In this document: piece by piece, positions 14,283 through 20,756 of the stretch
Position numbering within the stretch: position 1 is the stretch's first letter
Layout: each line of letters starts with the position of its first letter
Origin: an uncultured bacterium
Lineage (GTDB): Bacteria > Patescibacteriota > Gracilibacteria > UBA4473
Assembly: GCA_947311285.1 (NCBI GenBank)
Contig: CAMZKS010000019.1
Location: 1-20,756 of the forward strand
Length of the DNA: 20,756 nucleotides
Direction: 5' to 3'
Made by a program: the position numbers and the translations under genes
Notes under the pieces: generated by a model
Database searches by the model: none
Seen by the model: only the letters and a program-made list of their open reading frames with translations
Told to the model about the DNA's origin: nothing

Positions 14283-15977
14283 TCAAACAAAATCTTGAAC
14301 TACGTCTAAATATTCCCCTTCAAAGTAATCCTTAAACTGTTCTTTGGTCACCCAGGCGTGATCAATAATTTCTTCGCCATCGACTTCTACTTCGCCCTCA
14401 ATGTAATCAGCCTTGAAAAATTCAACCTTAGCGCCCACAATATTTGAATCATGACGACCAAAGTCTTTCGGGAACACATAACGATAGGTGCCTACCGGTC
14501 GCTCACCCTTAAGCTTCATACTTAGAGACGAACCGCACTCTTCTTGTAACTCTCGCAGGGCCGCTTGTTTACCGGTTTCACCGTCATCAACCCCTCCTTG
14601 AGGAAACTGCCACGCGTTTTCTTTTCGTGGTTTTTTTACAATTAAATATGCATCGCTCTGCTTTAAAATTAGCGCACTAACGGGTCTCAACTGATTTTCC
14701 CAATCAGCTAAGTGCAACCAAAAATCAGGCCACGTTTTAGCCACACATTCTGGCTCCGTAATTTTAACACGAGACTTTTGATGTGGGTCTGAGCCTAAAT
14801 CAATCGCGGCCTTCAAAATTCCAAAACACATCGCAATTCGGTGATCATCATAACTATTAATATGCACTTCATCGTCCATAATTTTAACCGATGGCGCGCC
14901 AGTTACGGTCACATCATCACCTGAAACTTCTAAATCCACACTTAAATGCTGCAATTGTTCCATTGCAAAAATACGATCACACTCCTTAACTCTTAAGCTT
15001 TCAAGTCCGGTAAAGTTAGAAACATCTGGGCAGAACGCCGCCAGCACCATTCCGGTCATACTTACGTCTGGCATCGCTTCCCAATTCCAATCCCCTAGTG
15101 GATTCAAATCAAATTCGGGTTCCACTGTCAATCGGTCTCCAGACCTAGTGACAATAGCCCCAGTGGCTTTAATAATTTCTACAAACTGTTCGTCGCCTTG
15201 CAGTGTTTGGCTGCCAAAATTCTCAATACTAATCGGTGCGCCTCGTAACACACTCCACGCAAGCGGATAGCTAGCCGAACTCATGTCCGATGGAATTGAA
15301 TATTGCGCCGGCGCGTTAAATCCAGATTTAATATTAAAGCTTAAAAAATCTTCGCTTACTTCAACCGTGCAGCCCCAAAGTTTTAATAGTGTAACCGTCA
15401 TTTCAACGTAAGGCCGACTGGGAATACTATCGATAACTTGAATGGCTAAACCGTGAGGCATAGCGGGCCCCACCAGCATTAATCCCGATAAAAACTGCGA
15501 AGAAACTTTTCCCGATAATTCTACCGTTGGTTGCTCCGTTTGGTTGGCCTTCGATCCGCCGGTAAACACCGCTGGTAAAAATCCTTCTTCTCCTTCACAG
15601 CTAATGCCTACTTCTAACGACCTCAACGCTTCAATAAGATCTTTTTGCGGACGTTCATGCATACGGTCAATCCCACAAAGTTCAAATTCCCCTTCTACCG
15701 CTAATGACAAGGCTCCTAAAAAACGAGCGGCCGTGCCCGCATTACCAATAAACAGTTTTTCATTTTTTGATTTCAACTTCGTTGGCGGCGTGATGCTTAA
15801 TTCATTTCTACCCAAATATTCCACCTCAACGCCTAATTTTTTTAAGGCGGCTTGCATATATTTCGAATCATCTGAATCGAGCACATTCTTTAAAACAACC
15901 GGTTTATCACTCAGCGCCGCTAAAATTAAAGCGCGATTGGTTATCGACTTTGAACCGGGTACATAAACTTTTTTCAT
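14283..15977 (-). CDS. aroA: EPSP synthase fused to a C-terminal NUDIX hydrolase
   Basis: Residues ~1-425 are 3-phosphoshikimate 1-carboxyvinyltransferase (shikimate pathway): VPGSKSITNRA (K10), GNAGTAARF (78-86), the DRMHERPQKDL block, SGKVSSQFLSGL, IPSDMSSASYPLA, D304 in PDVSMTG, KECDR and YDDHRIAM (D378, H379, R380). GNAGTA rather than GNSGTT recalls the fungal AROM type. Residues ~430-564 are a NUDIX domain with WQFPQGG and the box 461-483, G-G-V-D-D-G-E ... R475-E476-L-x-E479-E480-x-G. That box fits RppH-like pyrophosphohydrolases. One uninterrupted frame joins both parts. AroA-NUDIX fusion is unusual, and the NUDIX substrate is unknown. The start at 15977 has TATATT exactly 7 nt upstream. 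Confidence 0.93.
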   Translation of the reverse strand: MKKVYVPGSKSITNRALILAALSDKPVVLKNVLDSDDSKYMQAALKKLGVEVEYLGRNELSITPPTKLKSKNEKLFIGNAGTAARFLGALSLAVEGEFELCGIDRMHERPQKDLIEALRSLEVGISCEGEEGFLPAVFTGGSKANQTEQPTVELSGKVSSQFLSGLMLVGPAMPHGLAIQVIDSIPSRPYVEMTVTLLKLWGCTVEVSEDFLSFNIKSGFNAPAQYSIPSDMSSASYPLAWSVLRGAPISIENFGSQTLQGDEQFVEIIKATGAIVTRSGDRLTVEPEFDLNPLGDWNWEAMPDVSMTGMVLAAFCPDVSNFTGLESLRVKECDRIFAMEQLQHLSVDLEVSGDDVTVTGAPSVKIMDDEVHINSYDDHRIAMCFGILKAAIDLGSDPHQKSRVKITEPECVAKTWPDFWLHLADWENQLRPVSALILKQSDAYLIVKKPRKENAWQFPQGGVDDGETGKQAALRELQEECGSSLSMKLKGERPVGTYRYVFPKDFGRHDSNIVGAKVEFFKADYIEGEVEVDGEEIIDHAWVTKEQFKDYFEGEYLDVVQDFV

Positions 15978-15984
15978 TTGAACG

Positions 15985-15990
15985 AATATA
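15985..15990 (-). promoter_or_regulatory. -10 box of aroA-NUDIX
   Basis: TATATT on the minus strand, exactly 7 nt before the aroA ATG. It predicts a leaderless transcript. It lies inside the 28-bp divergent spacer shared with the DUF2461 gene. Confidence 0.5.
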
Positions 15991-15992
15991 TC

Positions 15993-15998
15993 TAAAAT
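15993..15998 (+). promoter_or_regulatory. -10 box of the DUF2461-patatin-trmD unit
   Basis: TAAAAT exactly 7 nt before the ATG at 16006, again predicting a leaderless start. The two divergent -10 boxes are 2 bp apart, so RNA polymerase cannot occupy both at once. Confidence 0.48.
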
Positions 15999-16005
15999 CT
16001 ACGAG

Positions 16006-16662
16006 ATGAACTCTAAAGCCATTTTAAAATTTTTAAAGCAGTTAGATCAAAACAATAATAAAGTTTGGTTTGACCAGAACCGCGAAGAATACCAATCATT
16101 GCGTTTAGAATGGATTGAATTTGCGCAAAAATGTCTTAAATATTTAGGCGACAAAAATCCCGACTTTTGGCAGCAAGATCCTCGTAAATGTATTTTTAGA
16201 ATCAATCGGGACGTTCGATTCAGCCGTAACAAGCATCCTTATAAAAACAACTTTGGTATGTTTTTTGTACCCGGTGGTAAAAATACGCCCAATGCCGGTT
16301 ATTATCTACATTTAGAGCCCGGTCGATGCGCTATTGCAGGTGGTATTTACAATCCGCAAAAAGAACGATTAGACGGTATTCGGCAACGATTACTAGAGGA
16401 TAAAACAAAACTTCCCAAAATAATTAAGAACAAAAAATTTGTTCAATTTTTCGGAGACATAGAAAGACAAAATACCTTAAAAATATGCCCAGTGGGTTAT
16501 GACAAAAATCACCCTCGCATTGATTTAATTCGGCTTAAAGGTTTTACCGTCTGGAAACCTATTAGCGAGGCTCAAGTGGCCGAACCAGACTTTTTAAAAA
16601 CCTTAGAAGATCACTTTGACGCTATGGAAGATTTTATAAATTGGCTTAATGAAAAAAACTAA
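16006..16662 (+). CDS. DUF2461 family protein
   Basis: 218 residues. Typical DUF2461 blocks: an N-terminal NNKVWFDQNREEYQ, then KCIFRINRDVRFSRNKHPYKNNFGMFF, a GYYLHLEPG segment and GGIYNPQKERLDGIRQ. The biochemical role of the family is not established. It overlaps the patatin gene by 14 nt and is the first gene of a run to trmD, so co-expression is likely. Family call sure, function unknown. Confidence 0.88.
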   Translation: MNSKAILKFLKQLDQNNNKVWFDQNREEYQSLRLEWIEFAQKCLKYLGDKNPDFWQQDPRKCIFRINRDVRFSRNKHPYKNNFGMFFVPGGKNTPNAGYYLHLEPGRCAIAGGIYNPQKERLDGIRQRLLEDKTKLPKIIKNKKFVQFFGDIERQNTLKICPVGYDKNHPRIDLIRLKGFTVWKPISEAQVAEPDFLKTLEDHFDAMEDFINWLNEKN

Positions 16663-17452
16663 AGCGGCTTTCGTATTATCTGGTGGTGGCGCCTTAGGCT
16701 TAGCCCATATTGGCGTGTTAAAAAAGCTCGAAAAGCAGTACGACTTTGATTTTTTAGCCGGTGTTTCGGCCGGCGCTATTGTAGCCGCTGGTGTGGCTTG
16801 CGGTATGAACGCCGCCCAAATTGAACATGCGATTGATCAAACTAACCTCTTTAATGTGGCTTTTGATGTGTCGTTTAAAAACACTGGGCTTATTACCGGT
16901 GATAATATTCAAGATATTCTTAACAAGATTTATGGTGACCGTACTTTTAGTGATCTAAAAACACCACTCTTCATTGGTGCTACCGATTTTTCCACGGGAA
17001 AAAGAGTGACTATTACCGAAGGTAAAATTGCTGATGCCGTGCGCGCCTCACTTTCTATTCCGGTTATTTTTGAACCCTACCATCACAAAGTATTAGACCA
17101 ATACTTAGTAGATGGCGGTTTAAGCCAAAACTTTCCACTAGATTTAGCCATTGAAAATTATCAAGGCGATAAAATCATTGGGATTAACGTGGCCAATATA
17201 AAACCCTTAGCCGACGACTTTAATACCGAAAAGTTTTTTGGTCGTAACAAAGACTTAATTAACAATTTACAAAGAACCTTCAGAATATTTTTTAAAAGCC
17301 AGCAGCAATTTAAAGTAGATGAAAGAGTTCAATTAATTGAACCAGATTTAAGTGCGTTTTCGTCTGCCACATTAAGCCGCAGTAAGTTTAAACAGATTAT
17401 GGATGTGGGAGAGAAAGCACTGGATTCGCAATTACCAACAAATAACGTATAG
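16649..17452 (+). CDS. Patatin-like phospholipase/acyl hydrolase
   Basis: 267 residues; serine lipid acyl hydrolase of the patatin (RssA-like) group. The oxyanion-hole motif SGGGALG is at 11-17, the nucleophile motif GVSAG at 38-42 (Ser40), and the catalytic dyad Asp is in VDGG (D155). Between them lies DAVRASLSIPVIFEP, also conserved. No signal peptide or membrane helix, so cytosolic. The ATG lies inside the DUF2461 gene (14-nt overlap), and trmD follows 8 nt after the stop. Substrate not predictable. Confidence 0.92.
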   Translation: MKKTKAAFVLSGGGALGLAHIGVLKKLEKQYDFDFLAGVSAGAIVAAGVACGMNAAQIEHAIDQTNLFNVAFDVSFKNTGLITGDNIQDILNKIYGDRTFSDLKTPLFIGATDFSTGKRVTITEGKIADAVRASLSIPVIFEPYHHKVLDQYLVDGGLSQNFPLDLAIENYQGDKIIGINVANIKPLADDFNTEKFFGRNKDLINNLQRTFRIFFKSQQQFKVDERVQLIEPDLSAFSSATLSRSKFKQIMDVGEKALDSQLPTNNV

Positions 17453-17460
17453 TTTAGAGG

Positions 17461-18138
17461 ATGCGATTCGATATTTTAACGTTGTTTCCCGAAGCCTTTG
17501 ATAGTTTTAAAACTACCTCCATTATTGGGAGAGCCATTAAAGCCAACCTACTGGACGTAAACACCTTTGATATTCGTGATTTCACCACAAATAAGCATCG
17601 TAGTGTTGATGACGTGCCTTATGGCGGCGGCTCTGGTATGGTAATGAACTGCCAACCTTTATTTGATGCAATCAATCATGTTAAGACTTTAGTGGATGAC
17701 AACGCCCCCGTAATTTTTTTCACCCCTCATGGCAAAACCTGGCAACAGCCACTAGCCGAAAGCTATGCTAATGATCCAAAAACCAATCGCGTAATTTTGT
17801 TATGTGGTCATTACGAAGGGATTGATCAACGTATTCGGGATCACCTAGTTGACGAAGAACTGAGCCTTGGGAGTTACGTCCTAACGGGCGGTGAATTGCC
17901 GGCACAAATTTTTATTGATAGCGTCGGTCGTCTTATTCCAGGGGTTATTGGCAAAGAATCTAGCCACCAAGAAGAAAGTTTTTCTGACCTTTTAGGGCGT
18001 GATACGGTGGAGTATCCTCACTACACCAGACCGGACGAATTTAATGGCTGGAAAGTTCCAGAAGTGCTTCTTTCTGGGCATCACGCCAACATTGAAACGT
18101 GGAGAAAAAACCAATGCCGAGAAAAACCAAAAGACTAA
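17461..18138 (+). CDS. trmD: tRNA (guanine37-N1)-methyltransferase
   Basis: Methylates G37 next to the anticodon using S-adenosylmethionine and prevents +1 frameshifting. SPOUT-knot motifs are clear: FDILTLFPEAF at the N-terminus, VDDVPYGGGSGMVM, LLCGHYEGIDQR, and LSLGSYVLTGGELPA, then a GRDTVEYPHYTRP segment and a WKVPEVLLSGHHANIETWR C-terminal domain. Length 225 is normal. A GAGG lies directly before the ATG, too close for a standard Shine-Dalgarno site. It ends the DUF2461-patatin-trmD unit. Confidence 0.96.
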   Translation: MRFDILTLFPEAFDSFKTTSIIGRAIKANLLDVNTFDIRDFTTNKHRSVDDVPYGGGSGMVMNCQPLFDAINHVKTLVDDNAPVIFFTPHGKTWQQPLAESYANDPKTNRVILLCGHYEGIDQRIRDHLVDEELSLGSYVLTGGELPAQIFIDSVGRLIPGVIGKESSHQEESFSDLLGRDTVEYPHYTRPDEFNGWKVPEVLLSGHHANIETWRKNQCREKPKD

Positions 18139-18183
18139 TCACACTTAAGTTCGGCTATGACTTCTAATACTTTGTGGTAGGTA

Positions 18184-18212
18184 TTGTTTTTAATAGCCTT
18201 TTAAGCTATAAT
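18184..18212 (+). promoter_or_regulatory. Promoter of the split membrane-protein gene
   Basis: TTGTTT (18184-18189), 17-nt spacer, perfect TATAAT (18207-18212). The expected start is near 18219, 13 nt before the ATG at 18232. A GGGG (18215-18218) lies just at the predicted start. Confidence 0.65.
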
Positions 18213-18231
18213 AAGGGGAATAAAAAAACAA

Positions 18232-18738
18232 ATGAACGAAAAACAACTCCTCACAAAAATGACGCTCCCAAACGTATTTGTTAATACGCTGGTGGGTTTA
18301 GCCTCAGGTTTACTCGGCACCATGGTGCTGGGCTTAATCTTGCTTTTAACCTGGTCTATCGTGGGTGACGTACTCGTCCCAACCGATCAACAAACGACCA
18401 CAGAGTTTGGCGAAATTCTCTCACACAAACAAAACACCCATCCTTTATTTTTAAGTGTGGTTATCTGGGCGGTATTCATGGCCACTCTGGCCGCTAATAT
18501 TCTGAAAACACTGCTCATTACTTCTATTGAAGAACGTTACACCGCCCGAGCTACGTGTATTACTCAAGTCGCCGTTGGAAACGTCGCCATGCTAATACTT
18601 ACTATTCCTATTTATATTATGGTTAGTAGCCAATATGGCGCAACGGGTGTCGCCGTAGGGGCCTTTGTTCATACAATTTTAAGTGTTATTTTCTCCACGC
18701 TTACCTTAGAAATACTTACCCTAAAAAATATATTTTAG
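18232..18738 (+). CDS. Unknown multi-pass membrane protein, 5' part of a frameshifted gene
   Basis: 168 residues, ending in TAG right after an A6 run (18723-18728). At least four hydrophobic segments: about residues 16-46, 78-98, 115-140 and 142-160. No family recognised. The -1 frame remains open from before this stop through to 19016 and continues with another hydrophobic segment, so the two parts were or are one protein of about 261 residues. Its own promoter precedes it. Confidence 0.6.
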   Translation: MNEKQLLTKMTLPNVFVNTLVGLASGLLGTMVLGLILLLTWSIVGDVLVPTDQQTTTEFGEILSHKQNTHPLFLSVVIWAVFMATLAANILKTLLITSIEERYTARATCITQVAVGNVAMLILTIPIYIMVSSQYGATGVAVGAFVHTILSVIFSTLTLEILTLKNIF

Positions 18739-19016
18739 TAAGTCTGTATGGTCTAATACTCGGCTTAGTAATGTTCTTTATTTGTTTTAGTTTCTTTGGA
18801 AACAACAATCCAACTGTTATGGCGTTCGTGGCTTTACCTCTATTACTTGGTAATATTTCCTTCGGACAAGGTATCACTCACTTAATATATTTCTGGTTCG
18901 CCGATACCTACGGCAATGATTTTTTAGATATTGAAAAACGATTTGGCGCTGACTACGGCCGTGCTGAAGTGGTCGAAGACAAAGATGACTTCAGTGAAGA
19001 GTTTGGTGACTTTTAA
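18720..19016 (+). CDS. 3' part of the frameshifted membrane protein (-1 frame)
   Basis: Read in the -1 frame relative to the preceding ORF, codons are open from about 18720 to the TAA at 19014-19016. The first ATG in this frame is 18771, but the hydrophobic sequence YILVSLYGLILGLVMFF before it continues the preceding protein, so 18771 is probably not a real start. It adds two membrane segments and an acidic C-terminal tail (EVVEDKDDFSEEFGDF). Function unknown. Confidence 0.55.
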   Translation, partial: PKKYILVSLYGLILGLVMFFICFSFFGNNNPTVMAFVALPLLLGNISFGQGITHLIYFWFADTYGNDFLDIEKRFGADYGRAEVVEDKDDFSEEFGDF

Positions 19017-19023
19017 GGTTATT

Positions 19024-19052
19024 CTTTAGTTGCAGTAAAACACTAAAGCTTT
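19024..19052 (+). terminator. Weak hairpin after the split membrane gene
   Basis: CTTTAGT (19024-19030) pairs with ACTAAAG (19042-19048), followed by CTTTT. The T-tract is short, so it is at best a weak terminator before the MIP-family gene. Confidence 0.35.
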
Positions 19053-19085
19053 TAAAGTAGAGGATGATATTAATCTTTCTTTATT

Positions 19086-19685
19086 ATGATCATGCGACAA
19101 CACCAGTACGCCGCCGAAGCTTTCGGCACTTTTTGTCTTACCTTAGCGGTTTATACCACGCTGCTAGCAGAATTACCAATCTCTACCCCCGTTGCAGCCG
19201 GCTTAACCCTTGGTATTTTAGTGTACACTATCGGTAAAGTGAGTGGCGCACACGTGAATCCAGCGATCACTATCGCTATGGTTTCGCTTAAGAAAATTTC
19301 TATGGTTGATGCCGCTTTCTACGTTGTGGCTCAAATATTAGGCGCTATTACCGCCATGTTCTTTGGGGCGTGGATCTTTGGTGGCAGCCCCGAAGTGGCC
19401 ATAAGTAATGATTTAACCGTATTTGCTGCCGAAGCTTTAGGAGCCGGGATGCTAGCCTTTGGAGTCGCAACTGCGGTTCGTAACAACGATTATGGAACGA
19501 GCGGAATGATTGTTGGTGGAAGTTTATTCCTTGGGATCATTCTTGCTGCTGGTGCCTCAAGTGCAGTACTTAACCCGGCCGTTGCCATTGGTTTAGGGGC
19601 TGCCTCTGCGGCCCACATAATTGCCCCAATTGTAGGCGCCATTATGGCCGCTTGGTTGAACGCGTTCTTGTACGCCGACGCTTAG
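19086..19685 (+). CDS. Small MIP-family (aquaporin-like) channel
   Basis: 199 residues with six hydrophobic helices and the two half-helix NPA motifs of the major intrinsic protein family: HVNPAITIA (N58) and VLNPAVAIG (N163), each preceded by a G-A/S-rich turn. It is shorter than typical aquaporins (about 230-270). The second NPA is followed by Val166 instead of the almost universal Arg of the selectivity filter, so its conductance may differ from water or glycerol. Start could be 19086 or the in-frame ATG at 19092. A long inverted repeat with a T-run follows the stop. Confidence 0.9.
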   Translation: MIMRQHQYAAEAFGTFCLTLAVYTTLLAELPISTPVAAGLTLGILVYTIGKVSGAHVNPAITIAMVSLKKISMVDAAFYVVAQILGAITAMFFGAWIFGGSPEVAISNDLTVFAAEALGAGMLAFGVATAVRNNDYGTSGMIVGGSLFLGIILAAGASSAVLNPAVAIGLGAASAAHIIAPIVGAIMAAWLNAFLYADA

Positions 19686-19691
19686 AGTTAA

Positions 19692-19800
19692 TACCCCCCT
19701 GCCCGAAAGGGCATCCCCTCCTTATGCCCCAGGGCACCCTTTCTTGAGCAAAGCTCAATTCACCTTGTCTAAGGAGGGGAATTAAAGGGGTAGTTTTTTT
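19692..19800 (+). terminator. Large stem enclosing repeat A, ending in a T-run
   Basis: TACCCC (19692-19697) can pair with GGGGTA (19787-19792), enclosing a GCCCGAAAGGGC hairpin (19701-19712) and repeat A; seven T follow (19794-19800). It probably ends MIP-gene transcription. The base of the stem is short, so moderate confidence. Confidence 0.45.
19715..19779 (-). repeat. Dispersed repeat A, copy 2 (inverted relative to copy 1)
   Basis: 65 bp bounded by perfect 10-bp inverted ends CCCCTCCTTA / TAAGGAGGGG, with an inner hairpin TTGAGC-AAA-GCTCAA. Its reverse complement shares CAAGGTGAATTG, CAAGA and GGGTGCCCTGG in order with 8196-8254. It is non-coding, with a MITE- or REP-like structure. Confidence 0.78.
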
Positions 19801-19815
19801 ATATGAAACCATTTA

Positions 19816-19892
19816 CCTCCCCGGACTTGATCCGGGGTCTAGTCGATTAAGGATTTTTTTGATCTGGATCCCAAACTAAATTTGGGAAAGTA
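19816..19892 (+). repeat. Dispersed double-palindrome repeat B, copy 1
   Basis: 77 bp with two hairpins: CCCCGGA-CTTGA-TCCGGGG and TCCCAAA-CTAAA-TTTGGGA, joined by TCGATTAAGGATTTTTT. The reverse complement of 20653-20729 matches it at about 71 of 77 positions by eye. The first hairpin resembles palindromes that are widely dispersed in alphaproteobacterial genomes (from memory). Confidence 0.85.
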
Positions 19893-19905
19893 AGTAATAG
19901 AGCTT

Positions 19906-20181
19906 TTAAGTTCTAATCACCCCTTGATTGATTTTTACGGCGGCGTGCCCAGAAACGCGCGCTACCGTTCCAATTCGTTTATGACACTGCGGACAATCTA
20001 TATCCGTTCCAATCGCTAAAGGCGGTTCGTTATGAAATAAATACTCAGGGTCTTCTTTGATGCGTCTAAAATACATCTTACGCAAACGCCCACTACCACC
20101 CTTTAAATAGACGGCCACTAATAATCCGCACTGGCATTCGATTGAAAGTGATTTAAAGCGAGTCATTTCAAAACCCAGCAT
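19906..20181 (-). CDS. Small zinc-ribbon-like hypothetical protein
   Basis: 91 residues (86 if the in-frame ATG at 20166 is used). Two cysteine pairs, ECQCG near residues 15-19 and CPQCHKRIG near 63-71, fit a single zinc ribbon. The middle is basic (SGRLRKMYFRRIKE). No family recognised; a role with nucleic acid or the ribosome is possible but not shown. It is divergent from rpsT with a 79-bp spacer, and both lie between the inverted copies of repeat B. Confidence 0.6.
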   Translation of the reverse strand: MLGFEMTRFKSLSIECQCGLLVAVYLKGGSGRLRKMYFRRIKEDPEYLFHNEPPLAIGTDIDCPQCHKRIGTVARVSGHAAVKINQGVIRT

Positions 20182-20208
20182 AATCTGTTAAAAGTAGAGT
20201 GCAAAAGC

Positions 20209-20236
20209 TTGACGAGCATTTTCTTTTGCTTATATT
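20209..20236 (+). promoter_or_regulatory. rpsT promoter
   Basis: TTGACG (20209-20214), 16-nt spacer, TATATT (20231-20236). Start expected near 20243, leaving an 18-nt leader before the ATG at 20261. Good matches at normal spacing. Confidence 0.7.
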
Positions 20237-20260
20237 CGCGTGGATTAAACCCGCACAATT

Positions 20261-20593
20261 ATGCCAATTATTAAGTCTGCCATCAAACGAGTTCGTATTG
20301 AAGCTCGTCGACAAAAACGAAATGTTGTTACAAAAAACACTTTCAAAGCCCTTATTAAAGAATTCACTTCTTTAGTCGCTGACGGAAAAATAGATGAAGC
20401 AACTAAGCTTTTCCCGGCGGTTCAAAAATCACTTGATATGGCGGTTAAGAAAAACTTACTTCACAAAAACAACGTGGCCCGTAAAAAATCTAACCTGTCT
20501 AAAATGCTTGATACTCGATCAAATGCTAAAACAGAAGCAAAACCTACCGCTAAAAAACTAACGGCTAAAAAAGCCCCTACAAAGAAAGCTTAA
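20261..20593 (+). CDS. rpsT: 30S ribosomal protein S20
   Basis: Binds the 5' domain of 16S rRNA during 30S assembly. It starts MPIIKSAIKRVRIEARRQKRN, the family N-terminus, followed by TKNTFKALIKEF and the conserved VQKSLDMAVKKNLLHKNNVARKKSNLSKML. After about residue 88 there is a 20-residue Ala/Lys/Thr tail (AKKLTAKKAPTKKA at the end) that makes it longer (110) than the usual ~87. Monocistronic: own promoter upstream and a strong terminator right after. Confidence 0.95.
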   Translation: MPIIKSAIKRVRIEARRQKRNVVTKNTFKALIKEFTSLVADGKIDEATKLFPAVQKSLDMAVKKNLLHKNNVARKKSNLSKMLDTRSNAKTEAKPTAKKLTAKKAPTKKA

Positions 20594-20600
20594 TTACAAA

Positions 20601-20651
20601 ATTAAACTCTAAAAAAGCCTCATCTGTGATGAGGCTTTTTTAGAGTTTAAT
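20601..20651. terminator. rpsT terminator, probably bidirectional
   Basis: A perfect 24-bp stem (20601-20624 with 20628-20651) around a TGT loop. The GC-rich core GCCTCATC/GATGAGGC is flanked by A6 and T6, so it would work in both directions. Confidence 0.92.
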
Positions 20652-20652
20652 A

Positions 20653-20729
20653 TACTTTCCCAAATTTAGTTTGGGATCCAGGTCTAAAAAATCCTTAATC
20701 GACCAGACCTCGGATCAAGTCAGGAGAGG
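20653..20729 (-). repeat. Dispersed double-palindrome repeat B, copy 2 (inverted)
   Basis: Reverse-complement match to 19816-19892 with about six differences in 77 bp. The TCCCAAA/TTTGGGA hairpin is intact; the second hairpin has decayed (mismatches near 20710-20725). It begins directly after the rpsT terminator. Confidence 0.85.
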
Positions 20730-20756
20730 CGAACCGGAAGTACTCCTAGCTACTCG

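Noticed and set aside
19816..20729. Composite transposon bounded by repeat B
   Set aside because: No transposase, no coding in the repeats and an essential ribosomal gene inside; short palindromic repeats that happen to be inverted are more likely.
1..20756. UGA recoded as glycine, as in Gracilibacteria/SR1
   Set aside because: Conserved proteins read through with the standard code and end at TGA at natural lengths (e.g. tilS, dut); no in-frame TGA breaks conserved genes.

Overview
The window reads as a compact, AT-rich bacterial chromosome segment using the standard code (TAA, TAG and TGA all end real genes). Minimal gene sizes, an SLH-domain protein, a LemA/DUF2207 pair, several small orphan proteins, few recognisable Shine-Dalgarno sites and many probable leaderless starts suggest a Candidate Phyla Radiation / Patescibacteria-like genome. 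That placement is an inference; I cannot name the lineage. I see no rRNA, tRNA, CRISPR array, transposase or phage gene.

Layout. 1-540: 3' end of an SLH-domain protein. 549-3509: proline operon proB-proC-proA behind a ribosome-dependent attenuator with a Pro-rich leader peptide. 3514-5827: argS with two small ORFs, behind two tandem attenuators that encode Arg-rich leader peptides. 5910-8151: lemA and a DUF2207 membrane protein. 8272-8946: glutamate racemase gene broken by one in-frame TAG. 8935-12801 (minus): a two-gene operon with a PKD-7TM membrane protein followed by a three-domain enzyme (ATP-grasp amidoligase, degenerate retropepsin, HExxxH/MATCAP-type DUF1704 peptidase). 12924-14269: dut-tilS. 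14283-15977 (minus): aroA fused to a NUDIX domain. 16006-18138: DUF2461 protein, patatin-like lipase, trmD. 18232-19016: membrane protein split by a -1 frameshift at an A-run. 19086-19685: small MIP channel lacking the usual NPAR arginine. 19906-20593: divergent Zn-ribbon protein and rpsT. Two families of short palindromic repeats lie between genes, each with two copies in opposite orientation.

How the parts work together. The strongest new signal is regulatory. Three leaders (one Pro, two Arg) each have a peptide with clustered cognate codons, a 1:2 hairpin over those codons or the stretch just before them, a 2:3 antiterminator and a 3:4 intrinsic terminator. Ribosome stalling for lack of charged tRNA-Pro or tRNA-Arg would free region 2 and turn on proline synthesis or arginyl-tRNA synthetase. 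The second strong candidate system is the minus-strand operon, which looks like a membrane-linked amidoligase/peptidase system able to add and remove an amino-acid or peptide modification; its substrate cannot be told from sequence.
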